Assembly: GCF_019740335.1 (NCBI RefSeq)
Contig: NZ_JAHXZS010000001.1
Span: 124,001 to 188,000, forward strand
DNA length: 64,000 nt
Source: Alteraquisediminimonas sediminicola
GTDB lineage: Bacteria > Pseudomonadota > Alphaproteobacteria > Sphingomonadales > Sphingomonadaceae
Direction of reading: 5' to 3'
Positions 43,984 to 53,010 of the stretch are shown here, piece by piece. The translations under genes and the position numbers were made by a program. Under the pieces are notes generated by a model, which was not told the origin of the DNA, did not search any database, and saw only the letters and a program-made list of their open reading frames with translations. Each line of letters starts with the position of its first letter. Position 1 is the first letter of the stretch.

Positions 43984-44798
43984 TCTCCGCGTAACACCCG
44001 CAGACAAAAATCCCGCAATGCGGCTGCATCGGCCTCGCCAGCAAAGCTGTGCGAGGCCGTGTTGTATTGGTCGATATGGATATTGGCGCGGCGACGCGCT
44101 GCGGTAAAATGTGGTCCCGTCCATGCGTCCGCAAAGGCGATGGCGGTATTATCATATCGGGCGAGCAGGATATGCACCGGCAGATCGCTTTGCGCCAAGC
44201 ACTGCCCCAACCGAGCGCCCAGTGCGTCGGGGACCAGCGGGGGCGAGGAGGTGAATATCTTGCGAATCCCTATCAGTAATTTTCGATAATCAACTGATCC
44301 GGTTATAAGTTTTTTCCAACCCGTCAGGTGGGTCAATTGGTTGATATAACGCGCGCGGATCGCGGATGAGGGGGGTAGGGGCTGGCCAGCCGCCTCATCA
44401 ATCGTCCATGGATTGCTGAGCAGCAGCCCGGATAACCCCAGATTGTGGTGATGCAGGACAAGCGCCGCCGCCGCATCGCAATTGCCATAGGCATAGATAT
44501 GCCGCACCTGCGGACAGGCGTGGCGTAGCGCGGCGATGGCGGCGGCAATATCTGGGGCGACATTTTCGAAGCCGGGGTCAACGCCCCCGCTATCGCCCAC
44601 CCCGCGTCGATCAAAGCGCAGGACGTTGATCTGGTGGCGGCGTAAATGGCTGGCCAATTGCGCCATGCCCTGATGTGCGCCGCTGCGGATTTCGGTGCCG
44701 CCGCTGACGATCAATAACGCGGTGTCGGCGTTATCTGCTTGATCCAGCGTGGCCGCCAAAGAGGCGTCTTCGCAGGTGAAATGGAGGAGGGCGCGCAT
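43980..44798 (-). CDS. Hydrolase 1, exosortase A-associated
   Basis: A protein of 272 residues in the alpha/beta-hydrolase fold, matching the family known as hydrolase 1 of exosortase A systems (TIGR03100). The nucleophile elbow is YGNCDA with Cys107 at the position usually held by Ser; the Asp (RYDNTA) and His (TASHSF) follow in order, so a Cys-His-Asp triad is likely. FDRRGVGDS is also typical. It begins in the stop of hydrolase 2 (TGATG), giving the ATG at 44798 as start. It is the last gene of the minus arm. Its role in the XrtA pathway is unknown. Confidence 0.87.
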   Translation of the reverse strand: MRALLHFTCEDASLAATLDQADNADTALLIVSGGTEIRSGAHQGMAQLASHLRRHQINVLRFDRRGVGDSGGVDPGFENVAPDIAAAIAALRHACPQVRHIYAYGNCDAAAALVLHHHNLGLSGLLLSNPWTIDEAAGQPLPPSSAIRARYINQLTHLTGWKKLITGSVDYRKLLIGIRKIFTSSPPLVPDALGARLGQCLAQSDLPVHILLARYDNTAIAFADAWTGPHFTAARRRANIHIDQYNTASHSFAGEADAAALRDFCLRVLRGD

Positions 44799-45577
44799 CA
44801 ATCGAGCCATGTCGTGATCGCATTGGCCATTGCCGCCGCCATGGGCAGGGAGCGGCCCGGCTCGGCATGCCGCCACATCGGTTCGCCTTGCAGTGTTGGG
44901 CTATCTGTTTTCTTTGAATTTGTCTCAAGTTGATAGGATATTACATTGTTATTATAGGGAAATATTATGTTTGATAACCCTTCAAACAAGGCGGGCGATA
45001 ACCAATAGCCCCCGATGTTCAGTCCTTTGGCGCTGCCCAAAGCCATCAGTTGCGCGGAGGTGGAGGATAGGCCCAATCCACGATCATTTGCCATGCGTAG
45101 CCGCAGTAATTCCCGGATGATTGTCGGCCCATCAATCGCGGCCAGCGACCAATGCGGAAGGTGTTGGCTTTGCCGCCCCAATATCGCGCCGCCACGCAGT
45201 GCGATGATCGCTTCGGCCTTGATGTCGGATGCGGCCCTATCGACGGCATCATGCCAATCATCAAGGGTCAGCAGCGCCGGATCGGTCTCGCTTTCCCCCG
45301 TGCCGGGGAGATCGATCATCCAGCAGGAAAAACCCTGTTGCACCAGTAACATGGCGCAGTCCGCCATCAAGCGGCGGCAACGGTTCATCTCGCCAAATAA
45401 GGGCGGCACGAATAAAAGCGGGCGGTCATTGTCGCCCAGACCGCCATCAAGCCCGCCGCCAAGCCAGCCGGTAAGCCAGATCGGGCCGGTCGCAGCGGGG
45501 ATGAAGCGCTGTACGACCGTCCGTTCATAATTATTTATTCTGTTTTTTAACAATGAGATATGAGAGGAGGTTTCCAT
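44798..45577 (-). CDS. Hydrolase 2, exosortase A-associated
   Basis: A protein of about 259 residues related to the hydrolase 2 family of exosortase A systems (TIGR03101). It has LLFVPPLFGEMNRCRR and WMIDLPGTGES, typical of the fold. At the nucleophile elbow position the sequence is ALRGGA (Arg128), with no Ser or Cys in a G-x-S-x-G pattern, so it may be non-catalytic. The start is unclear: no ATG, GTG or TTG is in frame after the ACP stop at 45531, so it must begin inside the ACP gene, at ATG 45577 or TTG 45553. The central part is relatively A/T rich. Confidence 0.75.
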   Translation of the reverse strand: METSSHISLLKNRINNYERTVVQRFIPAATGPIWLTGWLGGGLDGGLGDNDRPLLFVPPLFGEMNRCRRLMADCAMLLVQQGFSCWMIDLPGTGESETDPALLTLDDWHDAVDRAASDIKAEAIIALRGGAILGRQSQHLPHWSLAAIDGPTIIRELLRLRMANDRGLGLSSTSAQLMALGSAKGLNIGGYWLSPALFEGLSNIIFPYNNNVISYQLETNSKKTDSPTLQGEPMWRHAEPGRSLPMAAAMANAITTWLD

Positions 45578-45800
45578 AATTTTCGAACAGGGTGCCATCG
45601 AGATCTTCATCATCGACCATGATGCCGAAATGATCTTCCAATTCCGTCAACAAGCTGGCGACGGCCATGGAATCGAGTTCCGGCAAGGCACCGAATAGCA
45701 ACGTCTCCGCCGTGAACGCATGAACGCGATCTTCGCTGATTCCCAGCGCCGAAGACATGAGCGCGCGTAGTTGCAGGTCGAGGGCGCTGATATCGGACAT
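45531..45800 (-). CDS. Acyl carrier protein, exosortase A-associated
   Basis: An 89-residue acyl carrier protein. The phosphopantetheine attachment Ser44 lies in the motif LDSMAV, and the acidic helices II and III (ELEDHFGIMVDDEDLD) are typical. It is paired with the divergently encoded acyl-CoA ligase (46892) and the GNAT gene just upstream, so it could carry an acyl group loaded by the ligase. Its 3' end overlaps the presumed start of hydrolase 2, consistent with coupled translation. No fatty-acid synthase genes are nearby, so the acyl chain is unknown. Confidence 0.88.
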   Translation of the reverse strand: MSDISALDLQLRALMSSALGISEDRVHAFTAETLLFGALPELDSMAVASLLTELEDHFGIMVDDEDLDGTLFENYGNLLSYLIVKKQNK

Positions 45801-45818
45801 TATTTTTCCTTCGATCGA

Positions 45819-46847
45819 TCATCGGACGCGCCTTGCGACCCGGCGAAGTGCCGTTTCAGCAAGCGCGAGGACGCCGCTTATACGAAGGGGGTGCGCCATT
45901 GTCATCCGCGCCAATGGCAATTTTCGGTCCATCCAATCGGCTTTATACGCATCGTCACCGGTGCCGAAATCGATCCGATGGGGCTGGTCTTGATCGAGCA
46001 CATGGCGAAACATCGCTTGGCTCAATAACGTGCCGGGGGAATAGGCGCGGGCATGATGGGCATAGCTCAGCTTATGAATGATCGCGATTTGGTGATCGAC
46101 CGTCCAAAGCTGACAGGCGACAGCCTCTTGCTGATGATAAGCGATGCCGAGCCTTAAACTGCCGTCGCGCCCTGCGGCGCGCGCCATATCGCGGACAAAG
46201 CCGGGAGCGCCTTCGGTTGGTTTCCAGCTTTTGGCATAGATCATTTCATAATAATGCCAAATATCATGCTGAAATTTATGGTGAATATGTATATCCAACA
46301 TGGCCTGTTTGGCGCGGCGCTGGACGGTATTGCGCAGGCGGGAAGGACGAGCGGACCAATAGGCGTCAAAGCCCAAGCCCTTGGTATCCGCCACCCAATT
46401 GGCCGCGCTGTCCGCCCGATCAATGATCCAGCCCGACAGGCGAAAGGCCGTGCCGATCAGATCTGCGATCCCGCGTTCGGTTGGCACCGGATAAAGCGAT
46501 AATGTGCCGCAGTGCCGCTTCAAGTCGCGGGCAATGGCGGCGAGCAAGGTGACGCGGTGGCCGGTGTCTTCGGTCCCGGCCCAGATCGGTTGAAATTTGA
46601 GACTATACCAACAGGCCCATGCGGCCCCCTTGCCCTTGTCGATCATCAGCGGCAACCAGCAATGCGCCCCCTTGCCATCTGATACATGGGCAATACGCAG
46701 CGCCTCTCCGGCAGGGAAATGGCGGTCCAGCATCTGGAACCAATCGGCGCGGTCAAACAGTGATATTTGCGCGTCCCGGGACAAATGATGTCCCGCCTCA
46801 ACGCGCAAGGCCTCGACAGAACGCAAATAATTTACCAACAACGCCAT
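45819..46847 (-). CDS. GNAT/BioF2-like acetyltransferase, exosortase A-associated
   Basis: A protein of about 342 residues with the tandem GNAT-like (FemAB/BioF2-type) pattern: RNTVQRRAKQAMLD followed by HYYEMIYAKSWKP and LAYHQQ/VACQLWTVDH and the C-terminal DFGTGDDAYKADWM. It transfers an acyl or aminoacyl group; the acceptor is unknown. I chose the ATG at 46847, which removes an unstructured, Arg/Pro-rich 77-residue stretch that would otherwise run across the divergent promoter. It faces the acyl-CoA ligase with 44 bases between, and heads the four-gene minus arm with the ACP 18 bases downstream. Confidence 0.8.
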   Translation of the reverse strand: MALLVNYLRSVEALRVEAGHHLSRDAQISLFDRADWFQMLDRHFPAGEALRIAHVSDGKGAHCWLPLMIDKGKGAAWACWYSLKFQPIWAGTEDTGHRVTLLAAIARDLKRHCGTLSLYPVPTERGIADLIGTAFRLSGWIIDRADSAANWVADTKGLGFDAYWSARPSRLRNTVQRRAKQAMLDIHIHHKFQHDIWHYYEMIYAKSWKPTEGAPGFVRDMARAAGRDGSLRLGIAYHQQEAVACQLWTVDHQIAIIHKLSYAHHARAYSPGTLLSQAMFRHVLDQDQPHRIDFGTGDDAYKADWMDRKLPLARMTMAHPLRISGVLALAETALRRVARRVR

Positions 46848-46891
46848 AACAAAAGCTTTATAGGACCCGGATACTAAGGATCGGTGAAAGC

Positions 46892-48418
46892 GTGGAACTC
46901 CAGCTACAACAATTGGCAAGCAAGCCGCTTGATCATCTGGCGCTTGCTGGAGAGATACATGCGCCTGCCTTGATCGACAAGGCCGGATTGATCTCTTTTG
47001 TCGAATTGGATCAAATTGTTGGGAAGATGGCGGCATGGCTGCTGTCTCAGGATCTGACCAAGGGGGATCGGGTCGCATCTTGGGGGCCGAAGTCCCGGTT
47101 GACCTGCCTGATGCCGCTCGCTTGCGCGCGGGCAGGGTTGGTGCATGTGCCGATCAATCCCGCGCTCAAGGCTCTGCAAGTCGCGCATATCCTGAATGAC
47201 AGCGGGGCGCGCTTGCTGATCGCGGGGGCAGCTCGGCTGCAAAATTTGTGCGATCATGACGTCAGTTTTCCGGCCAAGGTGCTGGATGAGGCGGATGTGT
47301 GGCCGGACATGCTGGCGGGACGCGATACGCTTGCGCCATCCAGCCATGGTCCGGATATGCTTGCGGCGATACTTTATACCTCCGGTTCGACCGGGCGGCC
47401 CAAGGGGGTGATGCTCAGCCATCAAAATATGATGCTCGGCGCGGTGAGCGTGGCGACTTATTTGAAGCTGGGGGCGGATGATCGGACCTTGTGTGTCCTG
47501 CCCTTGGCATTCGATTATGGGCAGAACCAGTTGCTATCGACCTGGGCCGCAGGGGGCGCGGTTGTGCCGTTTGATTATCTGTTGCCGCGCGATGTCGTGA
47601 AGGCAGTCGCGCGTTATGAGATCACCACGCTTGCGGGCGTGCCGCCCTTATGGGTGCAATTGGATGAAGTACCTTGGCCTACCGAGGCGATTGCGCCGTT
47701 GCGTCGCCTGACGAACAGCGGTGGGCGGCTGCCGGTGCCACTTGTAAACAAGATGCGGGCGCGGTTCCCTTTAGCGGACCTGTATTTGATGTATGGCCTG
47801 ACCGAGGCATTTCGTTCGACCTATCTTGATCCCGCGCTGGTGGATCAGTTCCCGGATGCGGTGGGTATGGCCATTCCCTTTACCGAAGTGCGGATTGTGC
47901 GTCCCGATGGGCGTGAGGCGGAGGTAGGCGAGCCGGGTGAATTGGTCCATGGCGGGCCATTGGTGGCGCAGGGCTATTGGCAGGATGCGGCGCGGACCGC
48001 CGAGCGTTTTCGGCCCGCGCCAAGCTGCATGGCCTACCAGGGCATGGTGGTGTGGTCGGGCGATACGCTGGTGCGTGATGTGGCGGGCCTGTTGCGCTTT
48101 GTCGGGCGAGATGATGAGATGATCAAGGTCTCCGGCAATCGCATCAGCCCGACCGAGATTGAAGAGGCCGCCATCGCTTCAAAACATGTGGCCGAAGCGG
48201 TGGCCTTTGGGGTGGCGGATGATCGGCTTGGTCAGGCGATTTGGCTGGTGGCGCGGCCTGTTGGTGCGGTGCAGGATGAGCCGGGCTTGATCGGCTGGTT
48301 CCGGCGTGAGATGCCGAGCCATATGGTGCCGCAGCGGATCATCTGGCGCGATGCATTTCCACGTAATCCCAATGGCAAGCTGGACCGGGTTCAGATTCGT
48401 AATGAGGTATTAGCATGA
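46892..48418 (+). CDS. Acyl-CoA ligase (AMP-forming), exosortase A-associated
   Basis: A 508-residue member of the adenylate-forming superfamily, matching TIGR03098. The ATP loop LYTSGSTGRPKGVML is at residues 161-175, with DLYLMYGLTEAF, the hinge GRDDEMIKVSGNRIS and the C-terminal catalytic Lys in NPNGKLDR. It activates a carboxylate and would load the ACP encoded on the other arm. The start is GTG at 46892, 44 bases from the GNAT start, so a compact divergent promoter must serve both arms. The ATGA overlap with the decarboxylase means translational coupling. Confidence 0.92.
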   Translation: MELQLQQLASKPLDHLALAGEIHAPALIDKAGLISFVELDQIVGKMAAWLLSQDLTKGDRVASWGPKSRLTCLMPLACARAGLVHVPINPALKALQVAHILNDSGARLLIAGAARLQNLCDHDVSFPAKVLDEADVWPDMLAGRDTLAPSSHGPDMLAAILYTSGSTGRPKGVMLSHQNMMLGAVSVATYLKLGADDRTLCVLPLAFDYGQNQLLSTWAAGGAVVPFDYLLPRDVVKAVARYEITTLAGVPPLWVQLDEVPWPTEAIAPLRRLTNSGGRLPVPLVNKMRARFPLADLYLMYGLTEAFRSTYLDPALVDQFPDAVGMAIPFTEVRIVRPDGREAEVGEPGELVHGGPLVAQGYWQDAARTAERFRPAPSCMAYQGMVVWSGDTLVRDVAGLLRFVGRDDEMIKVSGNRISPTEIEEAAIASKHVAEAVAFGVADDRLGQAIWLVARPVGAVQDEPGLIGWFRREMPSHMVPQRIIWRDAFPRNPNGKLDRVQIRNEVLA

Positions 48419-49647
48419 AGCCGATGGGGCCTATTCCCCCTTATTTCGAGGTGCGGGCAGGCCAGCTTGTCCTTGCGGGCCAGCCCTTTTCGCATTGGCT
48501 GGCACAGGTCGAGACGACGCCCGCCTTTATTTATGACATGGGTGTGGTGCGGCAAAAGGTCGCGGCCTTTCGTGCGGCTATGCCGTCTGAAGTTTCGCTC
48601 CATTATGCGGTGAAGGCCAATCCCTTGCCCGCATTGATCCGGGCGATGGTAACAGAGGTCGACGCCTTTGACGTCGCCTCCGGTGGCGAATTGGAGCGTG
48701 TTTTGGCGGCGGGTGCGGCAGCGGAACAGATCAGCTTTGCCGGGCCGGGCAAGCGGGATGCGGCGTTGGAGGCCGCCATTCGTGCGGGCGTTACCATCAA
48801 TCTGGAATCGGAAAGTGAGGCGGCGCGGGCGCTCTCCATCGCGGCGCGGCTTGGGGTGCGGCCCCGGCTGGCAGTCAGGGTCAATCCGGATTTCGACATC
48901 AAGGGGTCGGGCATGCGCATGGGCGGCGGGGCCAAGCCGTTCGGCGTCGACGCCGAGCGCGTGCCTGATTTGGTGCGCCAGTTGGTAGATGCAGGCGCGG
49001 ATTGGCGGGGTTTCCATATTTTCGCAGGCTCGCAGGCGCTGGATACGGAGGCGTTGATCGCGACCCAACAGGCGACAGTAAAGCTAGCGGCGGATTTGGC
49101 GACACAAGCAGGCGTTGCGCCGCCCAGTGTCAATCTCGGCGGTGGGTTCGGTATTCCCTATTTCCCCGGCGATACGCCCGTCGATGTTGAGCGCATTGGC
49201 GCAGCGCTCAACGCCACTTTAGCGCCACGGCCAGAGATCTTGCGCGACACCCATTTCCATATCGAGCTTGGCCGTTGGCTGGTCGGGGAATGCGGCGTTT
49301 ATCTGACGCGGATTTTGGATCGCAAGATCAGCCATCAGGAGGTATTCCTCGTGGTGGATGGCGGGTTGCAGCATCAATTGGCCGCGAGCGGCAATTTCGG
49401 CACGGTGGTGCGGCGCAATTACCCCTTGGCGATTGCCAGCGCGATGGATGCGCCGGGGGATGAGGAAGTGTCGGTCGTCGGGTGCTTATGCACACCGCTG
49501 GATCGCTTGGGCGACAAGGTCGGGCTACCCCATGCCGAACCGGGGGATGTGGTCGCGATCTTCCTTGCCGGGGCCTATGGCGCATCCGCCAGCCCGATGG
49601 ACTTTCTGGGCCATGGACCTGCCGAGGAAATGCTGGTCGGCGTGTGA
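48415..49647 (+). CDS. PLP-dependent decarboxylase, exosortase A-associated
   Basis: A 410-residue ornithine/diaminopimelate decarboxylase-type enzyme, matching TIGR03099. PLP Lys67 lies in HYAVKANP; HIFAGSQ, NLGGGFGIPYF and the C-terminal GCLCTPLDRLG with its Cys follow. It removes CO2 from an amino acid whose identity is unknown. It is coupled to the acyl-CoA ligase by a four-base overlap. The neighbourhood of ligase, ACP, two hydrolases and a GNAT-type transferase suggests that the amine product becomes joined to an acyl group. A 142-base gap with A/T-rich stretches follows, and may hold a second promoter for the export genes. Confidence 0.92.
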   Translation: MKPMGPIPPYFEVRAGQLVLAGQPFSHWLAQVETTPAFIYDMGVVRQKVAAFRAAMPSEVSLHYAVKANPLPALIRAMVTEVDAFDVASGGELERVLAAGAAAEQISFAGPGKRDAALEAAIRAGVTINLESESEAARALSIAARLGVRPRLAVRVNPDFDIKGSGMRMGGGAKPFGVDAERVPDLVRQLVDAGADWRGFHIFAGSQALDTEALIATQQATVKLAADLATQAGVAPPSVNLGGGFGIPYFPGDTPVDVERIGAALNATLAPRPEILRDTHFHIELGRWLVGECGVYLTRILDRKISHQEVFLVVDGGLQHQLAASGNFGTVVRRNYPLAIASAMDAPGDEEVSVVGCLCTPLDRLGDKVGLPHAEPGDVVAIFLAGAYGASASPMDFLGHGPAEEMLVGV

Positions 49648-49789
49648 GAGGCTTTAGCATTCGTATTTTATAGCCTAATAGAATCTTCACCTATTCGAGG
49701 TAAAAAGTCTGTAATCATATCCATATCCGCTTGTGTTTGCGGGTTGGATCTATGTGTTTGTGCGTGTGTTGTGTTGCGGAGTTGTGTTT

Positions 49790-50443
49790 ATGCGTTGGAC
49801 CTATCGGTCAAAACTGGCGTGCAGCCTTGGTGTGGCGGCTATCGCCCTTACTGGTTGCGGCATGACCCTCGGCGGTCGTTCGTCAGCCACGCTCCCTTCG
49901 GCGGCCTTTGTGCAGCGCGATGAAGGGCCGGGCGATGAATATGTCATTGGCCCGCTCGATCAATTGACGATCTTCATCTGGCGCAATCCCGAATTGGGCG
50001 CAAAGGTGCAGGTGCGGCCTGATGGCCGCATCACGACCCCGTTGATTGCGGACATGCCGGCGGTGGGCAAGACATCAGCCATGCTGGCAGATGATATGAA
50101 GATCATGCTGGCGCAATATATCAAAGACCCGCTGGTTTCGGTGATCGTGGAGCAATTTTCCGGCACTTTTTCACAGCAAATTCGCATCGTGGGCGCGACC
50201 GAAAAACCGGCGTCCTTACCCTATCGCGTGAATATGACGTTACTTGACGCGATGATCGCGGTGGGCGGTATTTCGGAATATGCGGCGGGCAACCGGGCGC
50301 GACTGGTCCGGTTTGATCGAAAGAGCGGCCAGCAAAAGGAATATAAGGTCCGCATTGCCGATCTGCTGAAACGCGGGGACAGCCGTGCCAATGTCAAATT
50401 GGCACCGGGTGACGTCATCATCATCCCTGAAAGCATGTTCTGA
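49790..50443 (+). CDS. Exopolysaccharide export lipoprotein, XrtA system
   Basis: A 217-residue Wza/EpsE-type polysaccharide export protein. It has a lipobox LTGC after a signal (LACSLGVAAIA), a polysaccharide-export (Poly_export) domain from about residue 55 (YVIGPLDQLTIFIWRNPEL, VRPDGRITTPLIADMPAVG) and a SLBB domain (IRIVGATEKPASLPYRVNMTLLDAM). It forms the outer-membrane channel periplasmic part for an exported polymer. I chose the ATG at 49790 because it gives a normal signal peptide; an earlier in-frame ATG at 49733 adds a second hydrophobic stretch. It is the first gene of the export set, 46 bases before the chain-length gene. Confidence 0.92.
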   Translation: MRWTYRSKLACSLGVAAIALTGCGMTLGGRSSATLPSAAFVQRDEGPGDEYVIGPLDQLTIFIWRNPELGAKVQVRPDGRITTPLIADMPAVGKTSAMLADDMKIMLAQYIKDPLVSVIVEQFSGTFSQQIRIVGATEKPASLPYRVNMTLLDAMIAVGGISEYAAGNRARLVRFDRKSGQQKEYKVRIADLLKRGDSRANVKLAPGDVIIIPESMF

Positions 50444-50489
50444 TCAACATGTTTAGCCCCTTGCACCAAATGACAGAGCGACTGACCAG

Positions 50490-51992
50490 ATGACTGGCAT
50501 TTATGAAGAATTGCGACTGATCACCCATGTGGCGTGGCGCAAGCGGTGGCTTGCGTTGGCTGTTGCGTGGATCGTGGCGATCATTGGCTGGCTGATTATT
50601 TCGTTGATTCCCAATGGCTATGCATCGGAATCGCAGATTTCGGTGGAGATGCAGTCGTTGCTTCCCGGCAAGATCGGGGTGGTGCCAGCCGAGCGCGCAC
50701 AGGAGATTGAGCGGGTCAAACAGACCCTGATTTCGAGCATCAGCCTTGAAAAAGTGGTGCGCGGCACGCGCCTCGCCTCTGAAGTCCGCACGCCCCGCGA
50801 CATGGCGTTGATGGTCGATCAATTGCGCGATGATCTTTCTGTCAAGTCCGTACAAAATCTGTTCAAGATTACGGCCCGCTCTGCGCGGCGCGGCCTGTCC
50901 GAACGTGAAAATGCGCGATTGGCTCAGGAAATCAACCAAAAGCTGCTCGACATTTTCGTGGCCGATAATCTCGCGGGCAATCGCGATGAGACCAATCAGA
51001 CATTGCAGTTTTTCGACGAGCAACTGGCGCGCCGGGAAAAAGAACTGCAAACGGCGGAACAGGCGAAGGCTGATTTCGAATTGCGTTATGCTGGTTTGTT
51101 GCCCGATTCAGCTACGGGCGCAGGTCGGATGGATCAGGCTCGCGCGGAACTGGCCAGCGTCGAGCAAAACCTGATTTCCGCACAGAGCGCGCTGGTTGCC
51201 GTGCAAACCCAATTCGCCTCAACCCCGGCGGCGAATGTTCTTGGTGGCGATGGACGGGTGGGGCAGTTGGAGGCCCAGATTGTGGAAGCGCAATCAAAAG
51301 GCTGGACCGAGAGCCATCCCGATATGAAGGCCATGCGCAAGCAATTGGCCGCCGCGCGCGCTGCTTTGAAAAGTGCTGGCGGTGGCGTGGCGGTCAGCAA
51401 CCCGGCCCATGCATCGTTACGCGCCATATATGCGGAGCGTCAGGCGATTTTGGCCGGTCTGCGCGTGCGCAGGGCGGCGTTGCAGGCGGAGGTTAATGCC
51501 TTCACCAATCGCAGCGCCGCCGCGCCGAACATCACCGCCCAACAAGCGCAGATGAACCGCGATTATGATGTGATGAAAGCGCAATATGACAAGTTGTTGA
51601 AGGATCGTGAGGAAATTCGCCTGCGGAGCGATGTCGAGAGTCAGACGGACTCCGTCAAATTTCGCGTGATCGATCCGCCAAGCGACCCACGGAAACCGGA
51701 TGCGCCCAATCGTCCTTTATTGTTGTTTGCGGTGCTGGTGATCGCCTTGGGTGCAGGCGTTGGCACGGCTGTAGTGGCTGGGCAGATCCACCGCACCTAT
51801 GCCAGCATTCCCGTGCTGCAACGGTCGAGCGGGATGAATGTGCTGGGGGCGATCAGCCATGTCGCGACATTGAGCGATACGGCTCGACAGCGTCGTCATG
51901 CCAAATTGTTCAGGGGCGTGTTGTTGGGTCTTTTTGCCTGCTTCATCGCGTTGATGGCAGTTGAATTGATCCAGCGCGGCACGGTGGCGTGA
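50490..51992 (+). CDS. Polysaccharide chain-length determinant (Wzz-like), XrtA system
   Basis: A 500-residue Wzz/PCP-type inner-membrane protein: an N-terminal helix (LALAVAWIVAIIGWLIISLIP), a long periplasmic coiled-coil region (about 190-400, with EEQLARREKELQTAEQ-like segments and the family segment AQQAQMNRDYDVMKAQYDKLL), and a second membrane helix near 425-450. It sets polymer length and works with the autokinase. The last helix (VLLGLFACFIALMAVEL) at the C-terminus is a third hydrophobic segment. The gene ends in TGA within a few bases of the kinase start. Confidence 0.92.
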   Translation: MTGIYEELRLITHVAWRKRWLALAVAWIVAIIGWLIISLIPNGYASESQISVEMQSLLPGKIGVVPAERAQEIERVKQTLISSISLEKVVRGTRLASEVRTPRDMALMVDQLRDDLSVKSVQNLFKITARSARRGLSERENARLAQEINQKLLDIFVADNLAGNRDETNQTLQFFDEQLARREKELQTAEQAKADFELRYAGLLPDSATGAGRMDQARAELASVEQNLISAQSALVAVQTQFASTPAANVLGGDGRVGQLEAQIVEAQSKGWTESHPDMKAMRKQLAAARAALKSAGGGVAVSNPAHASLRAIYAERQAILAGLRVRRAALQAEVNAFTNRSAAAPNITAQQAQMNRDYDVMKAQYDKLLKDREEIRLRSDVESQTDSVKFRVIDPPSDPRKPDAPNRPLLLFAVLVIALGAGVGTAVVAGQIHRTYASIPVLQRSSGMNVLGAISHVATLSDTARQRRHAKLFRGVLLGLFACFIALMAVELIQRGTVA

Positions 51993-52006
51993 TGGGAGAG
52001 CAAAAG

Positions 52007-53005
52007 ATGGACTTTCAACAGAATAACCGTCGCCAGAATGATCGACTGTCAGGTGACAGACCGCAAGCGCCCAGACGGAGATGGTCGTTGTTGGAGCGGG
52101 CATCGGCGCGTCTCAATCTATCGCCGCGTTTTGACGGTCTCTCTGGACCGTTAAAGCCATATGATCCGATTCAGGCCGCACATGAGGCGAAGGTTGCTGC
52201 GGCAATCGCCGCCAATGCGCAGGCCGATGCAAGGGGGCATGAGCCGCCCAAAGCAGCAATACCGATCGGCACGCCGTCGCGCAGCGGTCGGGTGAACCAT
52301 GGGGATTTACAATTAAAAGGCTATTTGCGTTACGATGCGCCGGTGACAGGGCTTGCCGAAGAATTCCGGCGGGTGAAGCGGCAATTATTGGGCGCGGCGG
52401 GTGGTGACGATCCGCGTGCGCGGATCATTCTCGTCTGTTCGGCCCAACCGGACGAAGGCAAGACCTTTTGTGCCGTCAATCTCGCCTTGTCGATGGCGGG
52501 CGAGCAGGATCTCGATGTCTTGCTCGTCGATGCCGATTGCGCCAAGCCTGAGGTGTTATCAACTCTCGGCCTGTCGGGCGGTGCGGGACTGATTGATGCG
52601 CTTGCCGATCCCTCTGTTCCATTAGAGGATTGCATCATTCAGACCGATATCCCGAATTTGCAGGTGCTGCCTGCGGGAAGGCTGAGCCATGGCGCGACGG
52701 AATTGCTGACATCGCGTCGGGCGGAAGAGCTTTTTGCCCGGCTGATCGCGGGCAAGCCCAATCGCATCGTGATCTGCGACAGCGCGCCTGCCTTATATGT
52801 CTCCACTGCATCGGTGATGGCGATGCATGCCGGACAGGTGTTGCTGGTGGTGCGCGCTGACAAGACTGTCGAAACGGAAATTCAGGAAGCGTTGGAAATG
52901 CTGAAAACATGTTCCAACATTCATTTGCTGCTGAATGGCGTGACGTTCTCCCCCTTTGGTCGCCGCGTCGGCAAAGATTATGGCTATGGGGAGCAACCGA
53001 GGTGA
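52007..53005 (+). CDS. Tyrosine autokinase, XrtA system
   Basis: A 332-residue BY-kinase. It has Walker A SAQPDEGKT (about 145-153), Walker A' VLLVDADCAKPE and Walker B IVICDSAPA; the usual Tyr-rich tail is reduced to DYGYG near the end. BY-kinases control polymer length by reversible Tyr phosphorylation in concert with the Wzz-like protein encoded just upstream. The first 120 residues are a low-complexity, Arg- and Ala-rich linker. The ATG at 52007 follows GGGAG by seven bases; an in-frame ATG at 51992 overlaps the previous stop. Confidence 0.92.
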   Translation: MDFQQNNRRQNDRLSGDRPQAPRRRWSLLERASARLNLSPRFDGLSGPLKPYDPIQAAHEAKVAAAIAANAQADARGHEPPKAAIPIGTPSRSGRVNHGDLQLKGYLRYDAPVTGLAEEFRRVKRQLLGAAGGDDPRARIILVCSAQPDEGKTFCAVNLALSMAGEQDLDVLLVDADCAKPEVLSTLGLSGGAGLIDALADPSVPLEDCIIQTDIPNLQVLPAGRLSHGATELLTSRRAEELFARLIAGKPNRIVICDSAPALYVSTASVMAMHAGQVLLVVRADKTVETEIQEALEMLKTCSNIHLLLNGVTFSPFGRRVGKDYGYGEQPR

Positions 53006-53010
53006 TCTGT

